The translations under genes and the position numbers were made by a program. Below are positions 20,597-31,226 of a stretch of 64,000 nucleotides of DNA, piece after piece. The notes beneath the pieces are model-generated. The model searched no databases and was not told the origin of the DNA. It saw only the letters and a list, made by a program, of their open reading frames with translations. Source of the stretch: Ferrovum sp. PN-J185 (GTDB lineage: Bacteria; Pseudomonadota; Gammaproteobacteria; Burkholderiales; Ferrovaceae); the NCBI RefSeq assembly GCF_001581925.1, contig NZ_LQZA01000001.1, positions 1 to 64,000 of the forward strand, in the 5' to 3' direction. Positions within the stretch are counted from its first letter, which is position 1. Each line of letters starts with the position of its first letter.

Positions 20597-20629
20597 CCCG
20601 TAAGGGTTAACAAACATAAGGACAATAGA

Positions 20630-21274
20630 ATGACTCTAGGACTCGTCGGCCGTAAAATCGGCATGACGCGTGTCTTCAGCGACGACGGTGATGCAATTCC
20701 AGTCACAGTTGTTGAGGTGGGCAACAATCGCGTCACTCAGATCAAGACGCCTGGCACAGATGGTTACAGCGCAGTTCAAGTAACCTTTGGTACACGCCGT
20801 GCGACTCGTGTCAATAAAGCCATTGCTGGACACTTATCAAAAGCAGGTGTAACTGCAGGCTCTATTATTAATGAATTTCGTGTTACCGAAGATGTGGCTC
20901 AAGGCTTTGCTCCTGGTGCAACTTTAACCACTGATGTATTTCAAGTGGGGCAAAAGGTTGATGTAACAGGCACTTCAATGGGCAAGGGTTTTGCTGGTGC
21001 TATTAAGCGTCACAACTTTAGCTCAAACCGCGCAAGTCACGGTAACTCAGTGTCTCACAACAGCCCTGGATCTATTGGTATGGCGCAAGATCCTGGTCGA
21101 GTATTCCCAGGTAAGCGTATGGCCGGTCATTTGGGTGATGTGAAAAGTACTGCACAGAATTTAGAAATCGTACGTATCGACAATGAACGTCAATTACTAT
21201 TGATTAAGGGTGCAATCCCTGGTTCAAAAGGTGGGCATGTGATTGTTAAGCCTGCTGTTAAAGGGGGTGCGTAA
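20630..21274 (+). CDS. rplC: 50S ribosomal protein L3
   Basis: A 214-residue L3 with N-terminal [18 protein letters not shown] and the extended loop that reaches the peptidyl-transferase centre ([35 protein letters not shown]), including the Gln that is methylated in many bacteria. AAGGAC precedes the ATG. It binds the 3' domain of 23S rRNA early in 50S assembly. rplD follows after 2 bp. Confidence 0.97.
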   Translation: MTLGLVGRKIGMTRVFSDDGDAIPVTVVEVGNNRVTQIKTPGTDGYSAVQVTFGTRRATRVNKAIAGHLSKAGVTAGSIINEFRVTEDVAQGFAPGATLTTDVFQVGQKVDVTGTSMGKGFAGAIKRHNFSSNRASHGNSVSHNSPGSIGMAQDPGRVFPGKRMAGHLGDVKSTAQNLEIVRIDNERQLLLIKGAIPGSKGGHVIVKPAVKGGA

Positions 21275-21276
21275 TA

Positions 21277-21897
21277 ATGGATCTTAAATTGATCAATGAA
21301 AACGGACAAGCTACCTCTACTGTTGCTGCATCCGACGAGTTATTTGGTCGCGAATACAACGAAGCTTTGGTACACCAACTAGTGGTGGCTTTCCAGGCTA
21401 ACGCCCGTCAAGGCACACGCGCACAGAAGGGTCGTTCTGAAATCGCTAAATCAACTCGTAAACCCTGGCGCCAGAAAGGCACAGGCCGTGCACGTGCTGG
21501 TATGGCATCAAGTCCCTTGTGGCGTGGTGGTGGTAAGATTTTTCCATCTAGCCCTGATGAGAATTTTACGCATAAAATCAATCGTAAAATGTATCGTGCA
21601 GGTATCTGTTCTATCTTGTCTCAATTGGTTCGTGAAGATCGTTTGTCTGTTGTTGAGCAGATTGAACTTGACTCACCAAAAACCAAGCAGCTAGCAGGAA
21701 AAATCAAAGGTATGGGTTTTGACCGTGTGCTGATTATTACTGACAACTTGGATGAGAACTTGTATCTATCTTCCCGCAACCTACCTAATGCATTGGTGTT
21801 AGAGGTTCAAGAAGCAGATCCTGTTAGTTTAATTCGCTTTCCTAAAGTAATTTTAACCCTTGGGGCGGTGAAGAAGTTTGAGGAGGTATTGGCATGA
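21277..21897 (+). CDS. rplD: 50S ribosomal protein L4
   Basis: A 206-residue L4. The extended loop [29 protein letters not shown] lines the nascent-peptide exit tunnel, and the C-terminal domain ends VKKFEEVLA. Family knowledge: free L4 can repress its own operon. Its stop overlaps the rplW start by four bases (ATGA), so the two are translationally coupled. Confidence 0.97.
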   Translation: MDLKLINENGQATSTVAASDELFGREYNEALVHQLVVAFQANARQGTRAQKGRSEIAKSTRKPWRQKGTGRARAGMASSPLWRGGGKIFPSSPDENFTHKINRKMYRAGICSILSQLVREDRLSVVEQIELDSPKTKQLAGKIKGMGFDRVLIITDNLDENLYLSSRNLPNALVLEVQEADPVSLIRFPKVILTLGAVKKFEEVLA

Positions 21898-22202
21898 GCG
21901 CACAGTTTAAAGAAGAAAGGCTGCTTAACGTCATCGAAGCTCCTTTGATTTCTGAAAAGAGTACATTTGTTGCTGATAAGAACGAGCAGGTAATTTTTAA
22001 AGTAGTGCCAGATGCTACTAAACCTGAGATTAAAGCTGCTGTTGAATTGCTATTTAAAGTGCAAGTTGAAAGCGTTCAAGTGGTTAATATTAAAGGTAAA
22101 GTTAAACGTTCCGGTCGTTTTATTGGTAAACGAAAAGATTGGAAAAAGGCTTATGTATGTCTCAAGCCAGGTCAAGAAATTAATTTGGTAGCGGGAGAAT
22201 AA
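21894..22202 (+). CDS. rplW: 50S ribosomal protein L23
   Basis: A 102-residue L23 with [29 protein letters not shown] at the N-terminus and the [21 protein letters not shown]-terminal half. It sits at the tunnel exit and docks trigger factor and SRP. It overlaps rplD by four bases and is followed three bases later by rplB. Confidence 0.96.
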   Translation: MSAQFKEERLLNVIEAPLISEKSTFVADKNEQVIFKVVPDATKPEIKAAVELLFKVQVESVQVVNIKGKVKRSGRFIGKRKDWKKAYVCLKPGQEINLVAGE

Positions 22203-22205
22203 GAG

Positions 22206-23033
22206 ATGGCAATTGTAAAAATGAAACCTACCTCTCCCGGTCGCCGTGGAGTTATTAGGGTTGTCAATCCAGATCTTCATAAAGGCGAACCAGTTCGTGG
22301 TTTATTAGAGAAGCAATCTAAAAAAGCAGGTCGTAACAATAACGGTCATATTACAACCCGTCACCAAGGTGGTGGTCATCGTCAGCATTACCGTATTGTG
22401 GATTTTAAACGTAATAAAGATGGTATTCCAGCTATTGTTGAGCGTCTTGAATACGATCCTAATCGTACGGCTAATTTAGCTTTATTGTGTTACGCAGATG
22501 GTGAAAGACGCTACATTATTGCACCTAAAGGTGTGGTTCAAGGTGCACAACTAATGAGCGGTTCACAGGCACCTATCAAAGCAGGCAATTGTTTACCATT
22601 GAGAAACATTCCTGTGGGTAGCACAATTCATTGTATTGAAATGCAACCTGGTAAAGGTGCGCAGCTTGCTCGTTCAGCTGGTACGTCAGTGCAGTTGCTT
22701 GCTCGCGAAGGAGCGTATGCTCAGTTGCGTTTGCGTTCTGGTGAAATTCGTCGCGTACACGTAGATTGTCGTGCCACCGTAGGTGAAGTGGGCAATGAAG
22801 AGCACAATTTAAGATCAATTGGTAAGGCTGGAGCACAGCGTTGGCGTGGTATTCGTCCAACGGTTCGTGGTGTGGCAATGAACCCAATTGATCACCCTCA
22901 TGGTGGTGGTGAGGGAAAAACGGCCGCAGGACGTCATCCTGTCAGCCCATGGGGAGTACAAACCAAAGGTTATCGTACTCGTAAGAATAAACGCACGAAC
23001 AATATGATTGTTCGCCGCCGTCATTCTGCTTAA
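22206..23033 (+). CDS. rplB: 50S ribosomal protein L2
   Basis: A 275-residue L2 of standard length. It has the RNA-binding OB and SH3-like domains and the conserved [15 protein letters not shown] segment with the histidine near the peptidyl-transferase centre, and ends [20 protein letters not shown]2 is needed for subunit association and peptidyl transfer. It is in the usual S10-operon order between rplW and rpsS. Confidence 0.97.
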   Translation: MAIVKMKPTSPGRRGVIRVVNPDLHKGEPVRGLLEKQSKKAGRNNNGHITTRHQGGGHRQHYRIVDFKRNKDGIPAIVERLEYDPNRTANLALLCYADGERRYIIAPKGVVQGAQLMSGSQAPIKAGNCLPLRNIPVGSTIHCIEMQPGKGAQLARSAGTSVQLLAREGAYAQLRLRSGEIRRVHVDCRATVGEVGNEEHNLRSIGKAGAQRWRGIRPTVRGVAMNPIDHPHGGGEGKTAAGRHPVSPWGVQTKGYRTRKNKRTNNMIVRRRHSA

Positions 23034-23044
23034 GGATTTCGACT

Positions 23045-23329
23045 ATGGCACGTTCAGTAAAAAAAGGACCCTTCGTAGACGGGCATTTAATTAAAAAAGT
23101 GGAGACCGCTATCGCTTCTAAAGATAAACGTCCCATTAAGACCTGGTCACGTCGATCAACCGTATTGCCTGACTTTGTCGGCTTAACCATCGCTGTACAT
23201 AACGGAAAAACACATATTCCTGTATATGTTACTGAAAATATGGTGGGTCACAAATTAGGTGAGTTTTCAATGACGCGCACTTTTAAAGGCCATGCGGCTG
23301 ACAAGAAAGCGGCGCCTGGTAAGAAGTAG
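23045..23329 (+). CDS. rpsS: 30S ribosomal protein S19
   Basis: A 94-residue S19 beginning [19 protein letters not shown], with the conserved [13 protein letters not shown] and the C-terminal [17 protein letters not shown]. It binds the 30S head near the A site with S13. AAGGATT precedes its ATG, and rplV follows after 13 bp. Confidence 0.96.
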   Translation: MARSVKKGPFVDGHLIKKVETAIASKDKRPIKTWSRRSTVLPDFVGLTIAVHNGKTHIPVYVTENMVGHKLGEFSMTRTFKGHAADKKAAPGKK

Positions 23330-23342
23330 GAGGCCGTAATTC

Positions 23343-23678
23343 ATGAATGCTCAAGCAATGTTAAAAGGTGTGAGACTGTCAGCGCAAAAAGGTCGTTTGG
23401 TCGCTGATCAGGTTCGCGGAATGAAAGTTGATCAAGCGTTGAACCTATTGACTTTTAGTCCTAAAAAAGGCGCTAAGATTATTAAAAAAGTATTAGAGTC
23501 AGCGATTGCTAATGCTGAACATAATCTTGGTTTGGATGTGGATGAATTGAAGGTATCCACTATTTATGTAGAGAAAGGACCGGTAATGAAGCGTTTTACA
23601 GCCCGCGCTAAGGGTCGTGGTAATCGTATCATTAAACCAACCTGCCACATCTACGTTACCGTGGCTGATAAGGAATAG
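23343..23678 (+). CDS. rplV: 50S ribosomal protein L22
   Basis: A 111-residue L22 with [15 protein letters not shown] near the N-terminus and the tunnel-lining beta-hairpin carrying [25 protein letters not shown]. The hairpin is intact, with no macrolide-resistance-type deletion visible. Neighbours are rpsS and rpsC, spaced 13 and 2 bases. Confidence 0.96.
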   Translation: MNAQAMLKGVRLSAQKGRLVADQVRGMKVDQALNLLTFSPKKGAKIIKKVLESAIANAEHNLGLDVDELKVSTIYVEKGPVMKRFTARAKGRGNRIIKPTCHIYVTVADKE

Positions 23679-23680
23679 AT

Positions 23681-24406
23681 ATGGGACAGAAAATTCATCC
23701 AACGGGATTCCGTTTAAGTGTATTAAAAAACTGGTCTTCTAAGTGGTTTGCTAATTCAAAAGCGTTTCCAAAAATGTTGCAAGATGACATTAAGGTTCGT
23801 GAATTTTTAAAGAAGAAATTAGCCCATGCTTCAGTAGGTAGAATTCTTATTGAGCGTCCTGCTAAGAATGCCAAAATCACCATTTATAGCGCTCGCCCTG
23901 GTGTGGTAATTGGGAAAAAAGGTGAAGACATTGAAGGTTTACGTAGTAGCCTCCAGAAATTAATGGGTGTACCTGTTCATGTGAATATTGAAGAAATTCG
24001 TAAACCAGAACTTGATGCACAAATTATTGCTGATGGCATTACAAGCCAGCTTGAAAAACGCGTAATGTTCCGTCGTGCCATGAAACGCGCAATGCAAAAT
24101 GCTATGAGACTAGGCGCACAGGGTATCAAAATTACCAGTAGCGGTCGTTTAAATGGTATTGAAATTGCTCGTACTGAGTGGTATCGCGAAGGACGTGTAC
24201 CTTTGCACACACTACGTGCTGATATTGATTTCGGTTTTTCAGAAGCAAAAACCACCTACGGCATTATTGGTGTAAAAGTACTCGTATTTAAAGGTGAGAT
24301 TATGGGTCGTGGTGAACAACCGGCAGTTGCAGCTGCTCCTGCACCTCAGGTTGAGCCCGAGAAGAAACCACGTAAGTCAGGAGCGCGAAATGCTGCAGCC
24401 AGCTAG
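23681..24406 (+). CDS. rpsC: 30S ribosomal protein S3
   Basis: A 241-residue S3. The KH domain carries [14 protein letters not shown], and the C-terminal half includes the mRNA-entry-site basic helices ([21 protein letters not shown]). An Ala/Pro/Lys-rich tail of about 30 residues ends SGARNAAAS. The tail-coding region overlaps the start of rplP by 17 bp. Confidence 0.96.
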   Translation: MGQKIHPTGFRLSVLKNWSSKWFANSKAFPKMLQDDIKVREFLKKKLAHASVGRILIERPAKNAKITIYSARPGVVIGKKGEDIEGLRSSLQKLMGVPVHVNIEEIRKPELDAQIIADGITSQLEKRVMFRRAMKRAMQNAMRLGAQGIKITSSGRLNGIEIARTEWYREGRVPLHTLRADIDFGFSEAKTTYGIIGVKVLVFKGEIMGRGEQPAVAAAPAPQVEPEKKPRKSGARNAAAS

Positions 24407-24803
24407 AACAAAATATCGTAAACAGCAAAAAGGTAGAAATACCGGTGTTGCAACCCGTGGTGCCAAAGTATCCTTTGGTGATTTTGGATTAAAAGCCACA
24501 GAGCGTGGTCGTTTAACTGCACGTCAAATAGAAGCAGCTCGTCGTGCAATGACTCGTCACATTAAACGTGGTGGACGTATTTGGATTCGTATCTTTCCAG
24601 ATAAACCCATTTCCCGCAAACCTGCTGAAGTTCGTATGGGTAACGGTAAAGGAAGTCCTGAGTACTTCGTAGCTGAAATCGTACCAGGTAAAGTTCTCTA
24701 CGAGATGGATGGTGTGGATGAAAAATTGGCGCGTGAAGCATTTACTTTAGCTGCAGCAAAGTTGCCAATTGCAACCACCTTTGTAACTAGACAGTTAGGG
24801 TAA
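24390..24803 (+). CDS. rplP: 50S ribosomal protein L16
   Basis: A 137-residue L16 starting at the ATG at 24390 ([19 protein letters not shown]) with CAGGAG upstream. It contains [36 protein letters not shown] and the [13 protein letters not shown] loop that contacts A-site tRNA. The start lies inside the end of rpsC, a 17-bp overlap in another frame, so translation is probably coupled. Confidence 0.95.
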   Translation: MLQPARTKYRKQQKGRNTGVATRGAKVSFGDFGLKATERGRLTARQIEAARRAMTRHIKRGGRIWIRIFPDKPISRKPAEVRMGNGKGSPEYFVAEIVPGKVLYEMDGVDEKLAREAFTLAAAKLPIATTFVTRQLG

Positions 24804-24808
24804 GGCAC

Positions 24809-25003
24809 ATGAAAGCAAAAGAACTGCGTACCAAATCTGTTGAAGAGTTAAATCAAGAACTAGTGTCATTGATGAAAGCGCGTTTTGGATTAAAAATTCA
24901 AATCGCTACTCAACAGAGTAACAAAACGAGCGATCTCTTAAAGTTAAGAAGAGATATTGCCCGAGTGAAAACTTTGATTCGTGAGAAGGCTATCCAATCA
25001 TGA
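24809..25003 (+). CDS. rpmC: 50S ribosomal protein L29
   Basis: A 64-residue L29, two antiparallel helices, starting [18 protein letters not shown] and containing [30 protein letters not shown]. It sits next to L23 at the tunnel exit. Its TGA overlaps the rpsQ ATG by four bases. Confidence 0.95.
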   Translation: MKAKELRTKSVEELNQELVSLMKARFGLKIQIATQQSNKTSDLLKLRRDIARVKTLIREKAIQS

Positions 25004-25278
25004 CAGAAATTAAAAATGACAAATCTCTCAACGTCCGTACTCTTACCGGTACCGTTGTGAGCGATAAGATGGATAAAACTGTAACTGTTTTAGTTGAAAG
25101 AACAGTAACACACCCAGTAATAGGTAAAGTTATTCGTCGTTCAAAAAAATATCATGCGCATGTAGAAGCCAATGATTTCCACAATGGCGACATCGTGGTG
25201 ATTGAAGAGTGCCGTCCTATTTCGAAAACCAAATCATGGAAAGTATCCAAATTGGTTTCTCGTGCAGAAACGGTTTAA
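25000..25278 (+). CDS. rpsQ: 30S ribosomal protein S17
   Basis: A 92-residue S17, OB fold, with [42 protein letters not shown] and [17 protein letters not shown] short N-terminal extension ([11 protein letters not shown]) precedes the conserved domain. It closes the S10 operon; a promoter-like spacer separates it from rplN. Confidence 0.96.
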   Translation: MTEIKNDKSLNVRTLTGTVVSDKMDKTVTVLVERTVTHPVIGKVIRRSKKYHAHVEANDFHNGDIVVIEECRPISKTKSWKVSKLVSRAETV

Positions 25279-25288
25279 GGAAAGGGGC

Positions 25289-25317
25289 TTGCATTTAGTA
25301 AGTTCTTAGGTTAGAAT
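25289..25317 (+). promoter_or_regulatory. Probable sigma-70 promoter of the spc operon
   Basis: TTGCAT (25289-25294) and TAGAAT (25312-25317) are separated by exactly 17 bp in the 173-bp rpsQ-rplN spacer. The remaining leader (about 25325-25451) holds GC-rich inverted segments, including GGGG/CCCC arms around 25385-25401, that could fold. Position matches the spc promoter known in other bacteria. Confidence 0.6.
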
Positions 25318-25451
25318 TGTCGATTCTTCGGAAGCAACGTTTTTTCAGTCCCTAACGGGATCCAAAACTAGCCGTCGCGCCGTGGGGTCAAAACATCCCC
25401 GTCGGCACAAAGACAAATGTCGGCGGAACAAGTTGGAGTGAGGCATAAGCC

Positions 25452-25820
25452 ATGATTCAAATGCAATCGATGCTAGACGTCGCTGACAACACCGGCGCCA
25501 AGTCTGTTATGTGCATCAAAGTGTTGGGCGGTTCAAAACGCCGTTACGCCAATATTGGCGATGTGATCAAGGTCAGCATTAAAACTGCTGCTCCCCGTGG
25601 TCGTGTTAAGAAAGGTGAAGTGTACAACGCTGTAGTTGTCAGAACAGCTAAGGGTGTACGTCGTCCAGACGGCTCCTTAATTAAGTTTGATGGCAATGCG
25701 GCAGTGTTGTTAAACACAAAACTTGAGCCCATTGGTACTCGTATTTTTGGGCCGGTCACCCGTGAGTTGCGTACAGAACGATTCATGAAAATCGTTTCTT
25801 TGGCGCCTGAAGTGTTATAG
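25452..25820 (+). CDS. rplN: 50S ribosomal protein L14
   Basis: A 122-residue L14 starting [33 protein letters not shown] and containing [21 protein letters not shown] and [19 protein letters not shown]. It makes an intersubunit bridge and is the docking site for RsfS. It is first in the spc operon, 173 bp after rpsQ. Confidence 0.97.
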   Translation: MIQMQSMLDVADNTGAKSVMCIKVLGGSKRRYANIGDVIKVSIKTAAPRGRVKKGEVYNAVVVRTAKGVRRPDGSLIKFDGNAAVLLNTKLEPIGTRIFGPVTRELRTERFMKIVSLAPEVL

Positions 25821-25829
25821 GAGTGTCTC

Positions 25830-26144
25830 ATGCGTAAAATCCGCAAAGGTGACGAAGTAATCGCTATTACAGGTAAAGATAAAGGCAAGCGCGGTGTGGT
25901 ACGTAGCGTTGCTGAATTTAGCCTAGTGGTTGAAGGGATTAATCGTGTTAAAAAACACCAAAAACCCAACCCTGTAAAGGGTGATCAGGGTGGCATTATT
26001 GAAAAAGAAATGCCTATTCATATTTCTAATGTAGCGTTGTTTAATCCTGCTACTCAGAAAGCTGATCGTGTAGGTATTCGTGAGCTTGAAGATGGGCGTC
26101 GTGTACGTTTCTTCAAGTCCAATGGTGAAGTCGTAGACGCGTAA
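25830..26144 (+). CDS. rplX: 50S ribosomal protein L24
   Basis: A 104-residue L24 with an N-terminal KOW motif ([20 protein letters not shown]) and [11 protein letters not shown]-like [13 protein letters not shown]. It is an assembly-initiator protein for the 50S subunit. GGAGTG precedes the ATG, and rplE follows by 9 bp. Confidence 0.96.
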   Translation: MRKIRKGDEVIAITGKDKGKRGVVRSVAEFSLVVEGINRVKKHQKPNPVKGDQGGIIEKEMPIHISNVALFNPATQKADRVGIRELEDGRRVRFFKSNGEVVDA

Positions 26145-26153
26145 GGATAAGAT

Positions 26154-26693
26154 ATGAGTCGTCTCAATAGTTTTTACAAAGAAACAGTAGTGCCAAGCTT
26201 AATGAAAGAGTTTGGTTATAACTCTGTTATGGAAGTGCCGAAAATCACTAAAATCACTCTTAACATGGGTGTGGGTGAAGCGGTAGCTGATAAAAAAGTG
26301 ATCGAACACGCAGTGGGTGATATGCAGAAAATCGCAGGACAAAAGCCTGTGGTGACTAAATCACGTAAATCCATTGCTGGTTTTAAAATTCGTCAAGGTT
26401 ATCCAATTGGTTGTATGGTTACTTTACGTCGTGAACGTATGTACGAATTCTTAGACCGTTTGATTTCTATTGCAATTCCTCGTATTCGAGATTTTCGTGG
26501 CATTTCGGGTCGTTCCTTTGATGGCCGTGGCAATTACAGCATGGGTGTTAAAGAGCAAACCATATTCCCTGAGATTGAATATGACAAGATTGATGCGGTA
26601 CGTGGTATGAATATCACGATCACTACCACAGCAAAAACAGATGCAGAAGCAAAAGCGCTTTTGCTTGCCTTTAAATTTCCTTTGAAAGTCTGA
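26154..26693 (+). CDS. rplE: 50S ribosomal protein L5
   Basis: A 179-residue L5 with [39 protein letters not shown] and [29 protein letters not shown]. It binds 5S rRNA and contacts P-site tRNA and S13. AAGGAT precedes the ATG. Length and motifs are ordinary for the family. Confidence 0.97.
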   Translation: MSRLNSFYKETVVPSLMKEFGYNSVMEVPKITKITLNMGVGEAVADKKVIEHAVGDMQKIAGQKPVVTKSRKSIAGFKIRQGYPIGCMVTLRRERMYEFLDRLISIAIPRIRDFRGISGRSFDGRGNYSMGVKEQTIFPEIEYDKIDAVRGMNITITTTAKTDAEAKALLLAFKFPLKV

Positions 26694-26701
26694 GGTTCAT
26701 A

Positions 26702-27007
26702 GTGGCTAAACTTTCACTAATTAATAGAGAACAAAAGCGTCGCGATTTGGTAAAGAAATTTGCTGAAAAACGTGCACAATTGTTAAGTGTGATTAACGAT
26801 AGCAAGGCGACTGATGACGCCCGCTATCAAGCTCGAGTTGCATTGCAGAATTTGCCACGCAACTCTAGCCCAACGAGACTGCGCAACCGTTGTGCATTAA
26901 CGGGTAGACCGCGTGGTGTGTATAGAAAATTTGGTTTGGGGCGTAACAAGCTCCGTGAGATCGCAATGCGTGGAGAAATTCCAGGCATGATCAAAGCCAG
27001 TTGGTAG
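26702..27007 (+). CDS. rpsN: 30S ribosomal protein S14 (zinc-free form)
   Basis: A 101-residue S14 starting at GTG 26702 ([16 protein letters not shown]). It is the long form without the four zinc-binding cysteines and has [32 protein letters not shown] and a C-terminal IPGMIKASW. It binds the 30S head. The GTG is 8 bases after the rplE stop with GAGGTT upstream. Confidence 0.96.
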   Translation: MAKLSLINREQKRRDLVKKFAEKRAQLLSVINDSKATDDARYQARVALQNLPRNSSPTRLRNRCALTGRPRGVYRKFGLGRNKLREIAMRGEIPGMIKASW

Positions 27008-27024
27008 GACCAGGAGCGCATTCA

Positions 27025-27420
27025 ATGAGCATGACAGATCCAATCGCCGATATGCTAACTCGTATCCGTAACGCCCAGCGTGCGGAAAAAAACAGTGTAT
27101 CGATGCCTTCTTCTAAATTGAAAGTGGCAATTGCCAAAGTTCTTAAAGATGAAGGTTATATTGATGGCTATTCAGTCCATCAAAATGACAACAAACCAAC
27201 CTTAGAGTTGGCTCTTAAATATTATGCCGGTCGTCCCGTTATTGAGATGATTGAGCGTGTAAGTCGTCCTGGTTTACGTATTTACAAGAGCTGCCAAGAA
27301 ATTCCTAAGGTAATGAATGGGTTAGGTGTAGCCATTGTGTCTACTCCTGCTGGTGTAATAACTGATCGCGCAGCTCGTCACCATAATGTTGGTGGTGAAG
27401 TACTGTGTATCGTGGCTTAA
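27025..27420 (+). CDS. rpsH: 30S ribosomal protein S8
   Basis: A 131-residue S8 starting at the ATG at 27025 ([20 protein letters not shown]), with AGGAG upstream; a frame-extending GTG/ATG at 27001 overlaps rpsN and is not needed. The C-terminal half has RPGLRIYK and [30 protein letters not shown]. Family knowledge: S8 represses spc-operon translation by binding near rplE in E. coli. Confidence 0.95.
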   Translation: MSMTDPIADMLTRIRNAQRAEKNSVSMPSSKLKVAIAKVLKDEGYIDGYSVHQNDNKPTLELALKYYAGRPVIEMIERVSRPGLRIYKSCQEIPKVMNGLGVAIVSTPAGVITDRAARHHNVGGEVLCIVA

Positions 27421-27430
27421 GGAGAAGGTT

Positions 27431-27964
27431 ATGTCACGTATAGCAAATAACCCAGTTATTCTTCCAGAAAAAGTTGAGATTACTATTGGTTCTGGTGAGA
27501 TTTCAGTTAAAGGACCCTTGGGTGCGTTAAAGCAGCACTTGGGTGACCAGGTTTTAGTTGAAAAAACTGATAATACTTTGACTTTTAAAGCAGCAAATAA
27601 CAGTCAGTTTGCCAATGCTATGTCAGGAACCGCACGTGCCTTAGTATTTAATATGGTTACTGGTGTGACTAAGGGTTGGGAAAAGAAACTAACCTTGGTG
27701 GGTGTGGGGTATCGTGCTCAAGCGCAAGGTGATAAGTTGAATTTAAGTCTTGGTTTTTCACATCCTGTTGTGCATCAGATGCCTGCTGGGATTAAAGTTG
27801 AGACACCTACCCAAACTGAGATCCTTATTAAAGGTATTGATCGTCAGGTGGTGGGGCAAGTGGCTGCGGAAGTGCGCGCGTATCGTAAACCTGAGCCTTA
27901 TAAAGGAAAAGGTGTGCGTTATGCCGATGAGCAGATTATTTTGAAAGAAACTAAGAAGAAATAA
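27431..27964 (+). CDS. rplF: 50S ribosomal protein L6
   Basis: A 177-residue L6 starting at the ATG at 27431 ([17 protein letters not shown]) after AAGGAGAAGG. It has two related domains and the conserved [23 protein letters not shown] and [30 protein letters not shown]. It lies by the sarcin-ricin loop. Longer frame readings upstream overlap rpsH and are not supported. Confidence 0.96.
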   Translation: MSRIANNPVILPEKVEITIGSGEISVKGPLGALKQHLGDQVLVEKTDNTLTFKAANNSQFANAMSGTARALVFNMVTGVTKGWEKKLTLVGVGYRAQAQGDKLNLSLGFSHPVVHQMPAGIKVETPTQTEILIKGIDRQVVGQVAAEVRAYRKPEPYKGKGVRYADEQIILKETKKK

Positions 27965-27976
27965 GGCGACTAGATC

Positions 27977-28330
27977 ATGATGCATGACAACGGAAGAGTT
28001 CGGCGCGCACGTAAAACCCGTGCAAAAATCGCTCAGTTGTGCGCAGTACGTTTAACTGTACATCGTACCAATCAGCATGTTTACGCGCAGATTATTGATG
28101 CAACAGGATCTAAGGTATTGGCTAGTGCCTCTACGCTTGAGCCTGAAGTAAGAAAAGACATTGCCAATGGCGGCAATATCAAAGCAGCAACCGCAGTGGG
28201 TAAGCGTATTGCTGAAAAAGCGATTAAAGCAGGTGTAGAAACTGTTGCTTTTGATCGTTCAGGTTTCCGTTATCACGGTCGCATTAAAGCTTTGGCTGAT
28301 GCTGCACGTGAAGGCGGATTGAAGTTTTAA
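27977..28330 (+). CDS. rplR: 50S ribosomal protein L18
   Basis: A 117-residue L18 with [31 protein letters not shown] and a C-terminal [28 protein letters not shown]. It binds 5S rRNA with L5 and L25. Two consecutive ATGs occur at the start, and the first is used here. The order rplF-rplR-rpsE is standard. Confidence 0.96.
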   Translation: MMHDNGRVRRARKTRAKIAQLCAVRLTVHRTNQHVYAQIIDATGSKVLASASTLEPEVRKDIANGGNIKAATAVGKRIAEKAIKAGVETVAFDRSGFRYHGRIKALADAAREGGLKF

Positions 28331-28354
28331 TTAGCGAACCCATCGGGATAGCAC

Positions 28355-28864
28355 ATGGCAAAAATTGAAAATACAGAAGAGCGTACAGACGGTTTACGCG
28401 AAAAAATGGTAGCAGTTAACCGTGTTACCAAGGTCGTTAAAGGTGGTCGTATCTTAGGTTTTGCGGCTTTAACCGTGGTTGGTGATGGTGACGGTGGTAT
28501 TGGCATGGGTAAAGGTAAGTCCCGTGAAGTGCCCGTTGCTGTCCAAAAGGCTATGGAACAGGCTCGACGTAAGATGGTTAAAGTAAACCTTAAAAATGGT
28601 ACTTTATATCACCAAGTGATTGGCGAACATGGTTCTGCAAAAGTATTCATGCAGCCTGCTTCAGAGGGTACTGGTATTATTGCTGGTGGTCCAATGAGGG
28701 CTGTGTTTGAAGTAGTGGGTGTGACTGATGTGTTGGCTAAATGTATTGGCTCAACCAATCCTTACAACGTAATTCGTGCAACTTTAAATGGTTTGTTGGC
28801 TACTCGTCGCCCATCTGAGATTGCAGCGAAACGTGGTAAGACAGTAGAAGAAATTACGGAGTAA
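28355..28864 (+). CDS. rpsE: 30S ribosomal protein S5
   Basis: A 169-residue S5 with [53 protein letters not shown], the double-stranded RNA-binding N-domain and spectinomycin loop, and a C-terminal [16 protein letters not shown]. It shapes the mRNA entry site with S3 and S4. No deletion of the resistance type is visible in the loop. Confidence 0.97.
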   Translation: MAKIENTEERTDGLREKMVAVNRVTKVVKGGRILGFAALTVVGDGDGGIGMGKGKSREVPVAVQKAMEQARRKMVKVNLKNGTLYHQVIGEHGSAKVFMQPASEGTGIIAGGPMRAVFEVVGVTDVLAKCIGSTNPYNVIRATLNGLLATRRPSEIAAKRGKTVEEITE

Positions 28865-28868
28865 TTCT

Positions 28869-29057
28869 ATGTCAGCTACTCATAATAAAACATTACGTGT
28901 GACTTTATATAAGAGCCCTATTGGTGCTATTCAATCTCATAGAGCTTGTGTTCGTGGCTTGGGATTGAAACGTATGCATCATGTGGTTGAAGTAATAGAT
29001 ACACCAGAGAACCGTGGCATGATTAATAAAGTCAGCCATTTGGTTCGTGTGGTGTAG
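28869..29057 (+). CDS. rpmD: 50S ribosomal protein L30
   Basis: A 62-residue L30 with [54 protein letters not shown], the usual short bacterial form. It follows rpsE by 4 bp and precedes rplO by 17 bp, in normal spc order. Confidence 0.95.
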   Translation: MSATHNKTLRVTLYKSPIGAIQSHRACVRGLGLKRMHHVVEVIDTPENRGMINKVSHLVRVV

Positions 29058-29074
29058 TCATTAAGGAAAGTACT

Positions 29075-29524
29075 ATGGAACTGAATACAATCAAACCTGC
29101 TGAAGGTGCTAAAAAAGCCCGTCGACGTGTAGGCCGCGGTATTGGTAGTGGTCTTGGTAAGACTGCAGGTCGCGGTCACAAGGGACAAAAAAGCCGTTCA
29201 GGTGGTTTCCATAAAGTCGGTTTTGAAGGCGGTCAGATGCCATTGCAACGTCGTTTGCCAAAACGCGGTTTTCAACCTGTTAACCGTCATGAAACTGAAC
29301 AAGTTCGTTTGTCTGACTTGATGAAAGTGGAAAGTGAAGTGATTGACTTGTTGGCTTTGAAACAAGCTGGTTTAGTATCTACCAGTGCTGGTGGTGCAAA
29401 AGTATTTTTGAAGGGTGAAGTTACACGTGCCTTAAAATTAGAAGGTATTTTTGTTACTCAAGGTGCGAAGGCTGCCATTGAGAAGGCAGGTGGTAGTGTT
29501 AAAGTGGATGTTGAGGCTAGCTAA
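29075..29524 (+). CDS. rplO: 50S ribosomal protein L15
   Basis: A 149-residue L15. The Gly/Arg-rich N-terminal extension ([28 protein letters not shown]) threads into 23S rRNA, and the C-terminal domain contains [15 protein letters not shown]. Its TAA overlaps the secY ATG by one base, so secY is probably coupled to ribosomal protein synthesis. Confidence 0.96.
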   Translation: MELNTIKPAEGAKKARRRVGRGIGSGLGKTAGRGHKGQKSRSGGFHKVGFEGGQMPLQRRLPKRGFQPVNRHETEQVRLSDLMKVESEVIDLLALKQAGLVSTSAGGAKVFLKGEVTRALKLEGIFVTQGAKAAIEKAGGSVKVDVEAS

Positions 29525-30825
29525 TGGTTACATCCGCTGCCATGAATCAAGATAAATTTAGCGATTTAAAACGTCGTCTATGGTTTGTTTTAGGTGCATT
29601 GGTGGTCTATCGTATTGGCGCGCATATTCCTGTGCCAGGTATTAATCCTGTTGAATTAGCGCGTCTATTCAATAGCCAACAAGGTGGTATTCTGGGCATG
29701 TTCAACATGTTCTCGGGTGGAGCATTATCGCGCTTTACTGTTTTTGCATTGGGTATCATGCCTTATATTTCTGCATCGATTATTATGCAGCTGTTAGGTA
29801 CGGTAATACCTAGTATTGAAGCATTAAAAAAAGAAGGTGAGGCAGGACGCCGTAAAATTACTCAGTACACTCGTTATGGTACGGTAGTTTTAGCTTTCTT
29901 TCAGGCAGTTGGTATCGCCGTTGCTCTTGAAGCGCAACCAGGACTTGTAATTGATCCAGGTTTGGCTTTTCGTATGACAACAGCAGTAACGCTGGTTACT
30001 GGCACCATGTTTTTGATGTGGCTTGGAGAACAGATTACTGAACGTGGTATTGGTAATGGTATCTCAATGATTATCTTTGCTGGTATTGTGGCAGGTTTGC
30101 CGCGTGCCATTGGTAGCACCTTGGAGCTAGTAAGAACGGGTGCTTTTTCTTGGTTTATGGCAATTGCTCTATTTGTTGCTGTGGCCTTAATTACGGCACT
30201 CGTTGTATTTGTTGAACGCGGTCAACGTAAGATTATTGTTAATTATGCTAAACGGCAAGTAGGCAATAAGATTTATGGTGGTCAAAGCTCACATTTACCA
30301 CTTAAATTAAATATGGCTGGTGTTATACCTCCTATTTTTGCTAGTAGTATTATTTTGTTTCCGGCAACGCTTGCTGGTTGGTTTGGTAGTCATGAAAAGT
30401 TTAGTTGGTTAAAGGATATCAGTGCTGTATTAAGTCCAGGCCAACCTGTATATGTGTTACTTTACACCGCTGCAATTGTATTCTTTTGTTTCTTTTACAC
30501 CGCATTGGTATTTAACAGTAAAGAGACGGCTGACAATTTAAAGAAAAGCGGTGCTTTTGTTCCCGGGATTCGACCAGGTGAACAAACGGCGCGATACATT
30601 GACAAGATAATGACTCGCTTAACATTAACAGGTGCAATTTATATTGCTTTAGTGTGTTTGTTACCTGAGTTTTTAATAGTGAAGTTTAATGTGCCATTTT
30701 ATTTTGGTGGTACTTCATTATTAATTATTGTTGTGGTCACTATGGATTTTATGGCACAGGTTCAATCTTATGCCATGGCGCAACAGTATGAAAGTTTATT
30801 AAAGAAAGCTAATTTGAAGGGATAA
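29524..30825 (+). CDS. secY: Preprotein translocase subunit SecY
   Basis: A 433-residue inner-membrane channel with ten hydrophobic helices. Family landmarks are the N-terminal [30 protein letters not shown], the plug region [27 protein letters not shown], the [12 protein letters not shown] loop, and the cytoplasmic loop with [13 protein letters not shown] and YAKRQVG that binds SecA and ribosomes. It pairs with SecE (also in this window) and SecG. The start is at 29524, though the ATG at 29542 (MNQDKFSD) is an alternative. Confidence 0.97.
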   Translation: MVTSAAMNQDKFSDLKRRLWFVLGALVVYRIGAHIPVPGINPVELARLFNSQQGGILGMFNMFSGGALSRFTVFALGIMPYISASIIMQLLGTVIPSIEALKKEGEAGRRKITQYTRYGTVVLAFFQAVGIAVALEAQPGLVIDPGLAFRMTTAVTLVTGTMFLMWLGEQITERGIGNGISMIIFAGIVAGLPRAIGSTLELVRTGAFSWFMAIALFVAVALITALVVFVERGQRKIIVNYAKRQVGNKIYGGQSSHLPLKLNMAGVIPPIFASSIILFPATLAGWFGSHEKFSWLKDISAVLSPGQPVYVLLYTAAIVFFCFFYTALVFNSKETADNLKKSGAFVPGIRPGEQTARYIDKIMTRLTLTGAIYIALVCLLPEFLIVKFNVPFYFGGTSLLIIVVVTMDFMAQVQSYAMAQQYESLLKKANLKG

Positions 30826-30836
30826 GACGAGAGTCA

Positions 30837-31055
30837 ATGGCTAAAGAAGATACGATCGAGATGCAGGGTGAAATTTTAGAGACCCTTCCCAACGCAACAT
30901 TTCGCGTTAAGCTCGAAAACGATCATGTGGTGTTAGGACATATATCTGGGAAAATGCGTATGCACTATATTCGTATTCTTCCTGGAGATAAAGTAACGGT
31001 GGAATTGACACCTTATGATTTAACTCGGTGCCGGATTACCTTCCGCGCCAAGTAA
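30837..31055 (+). CDS. infA: Translation initiation factor IF-1
   Basis: A 72-residue OB-fold protein with [28 protein letters not shown] and the [28 protein letters not shown] core, exact family length. IF-1 occupies the A site during initiation. The position between secY and rpmJ is typical of beta- and many other bacteria (not enterics). Confidence 0.97.
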   Translation: MAKEDTIEMQGEILETLPNATFRVKLENDHVVLGHISGKMRMHYIRILPGDKVTVELTPYDLTRCRITFRAK

Positions 31056-31076
31056 TGAGAATGTAGGAGAAATAGT

Positions 31077-31190
31077 ATGAAGGTACAAGCATCAGTAAAA
31101 AAAGTGTGTCGTAAGTGCAAGTTAGTACGACGTAAAGGTGTATTGCGAGTGATTTGTGATGATCCTCGCCACAAACAGCGCCAGGGTTAA
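31077..31190 (+). CDS. rpmJ: 50S ribosomal protein L36 (zinc form)
   Basis: A 37-residue protein starting [15 protein letters not shown] after TAGGAGA. It has the C11-x2-C14 pair plus C27 and H32 that bind zinc in the C+ form of L36. It completes the 50S by organising the region near the L7/L12 base. It is short but unambiguous and in the expected place between infA and rpsM. Confidence 0.95.
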   Translation: MKVQASVKKVCRKCKLVRRKGVLRVICDDPRHKQRQG

Positions 31191-31226
31191 TCTGGTGATT
31201 TAACGTAACAAGATCGAGGTCGTTTT

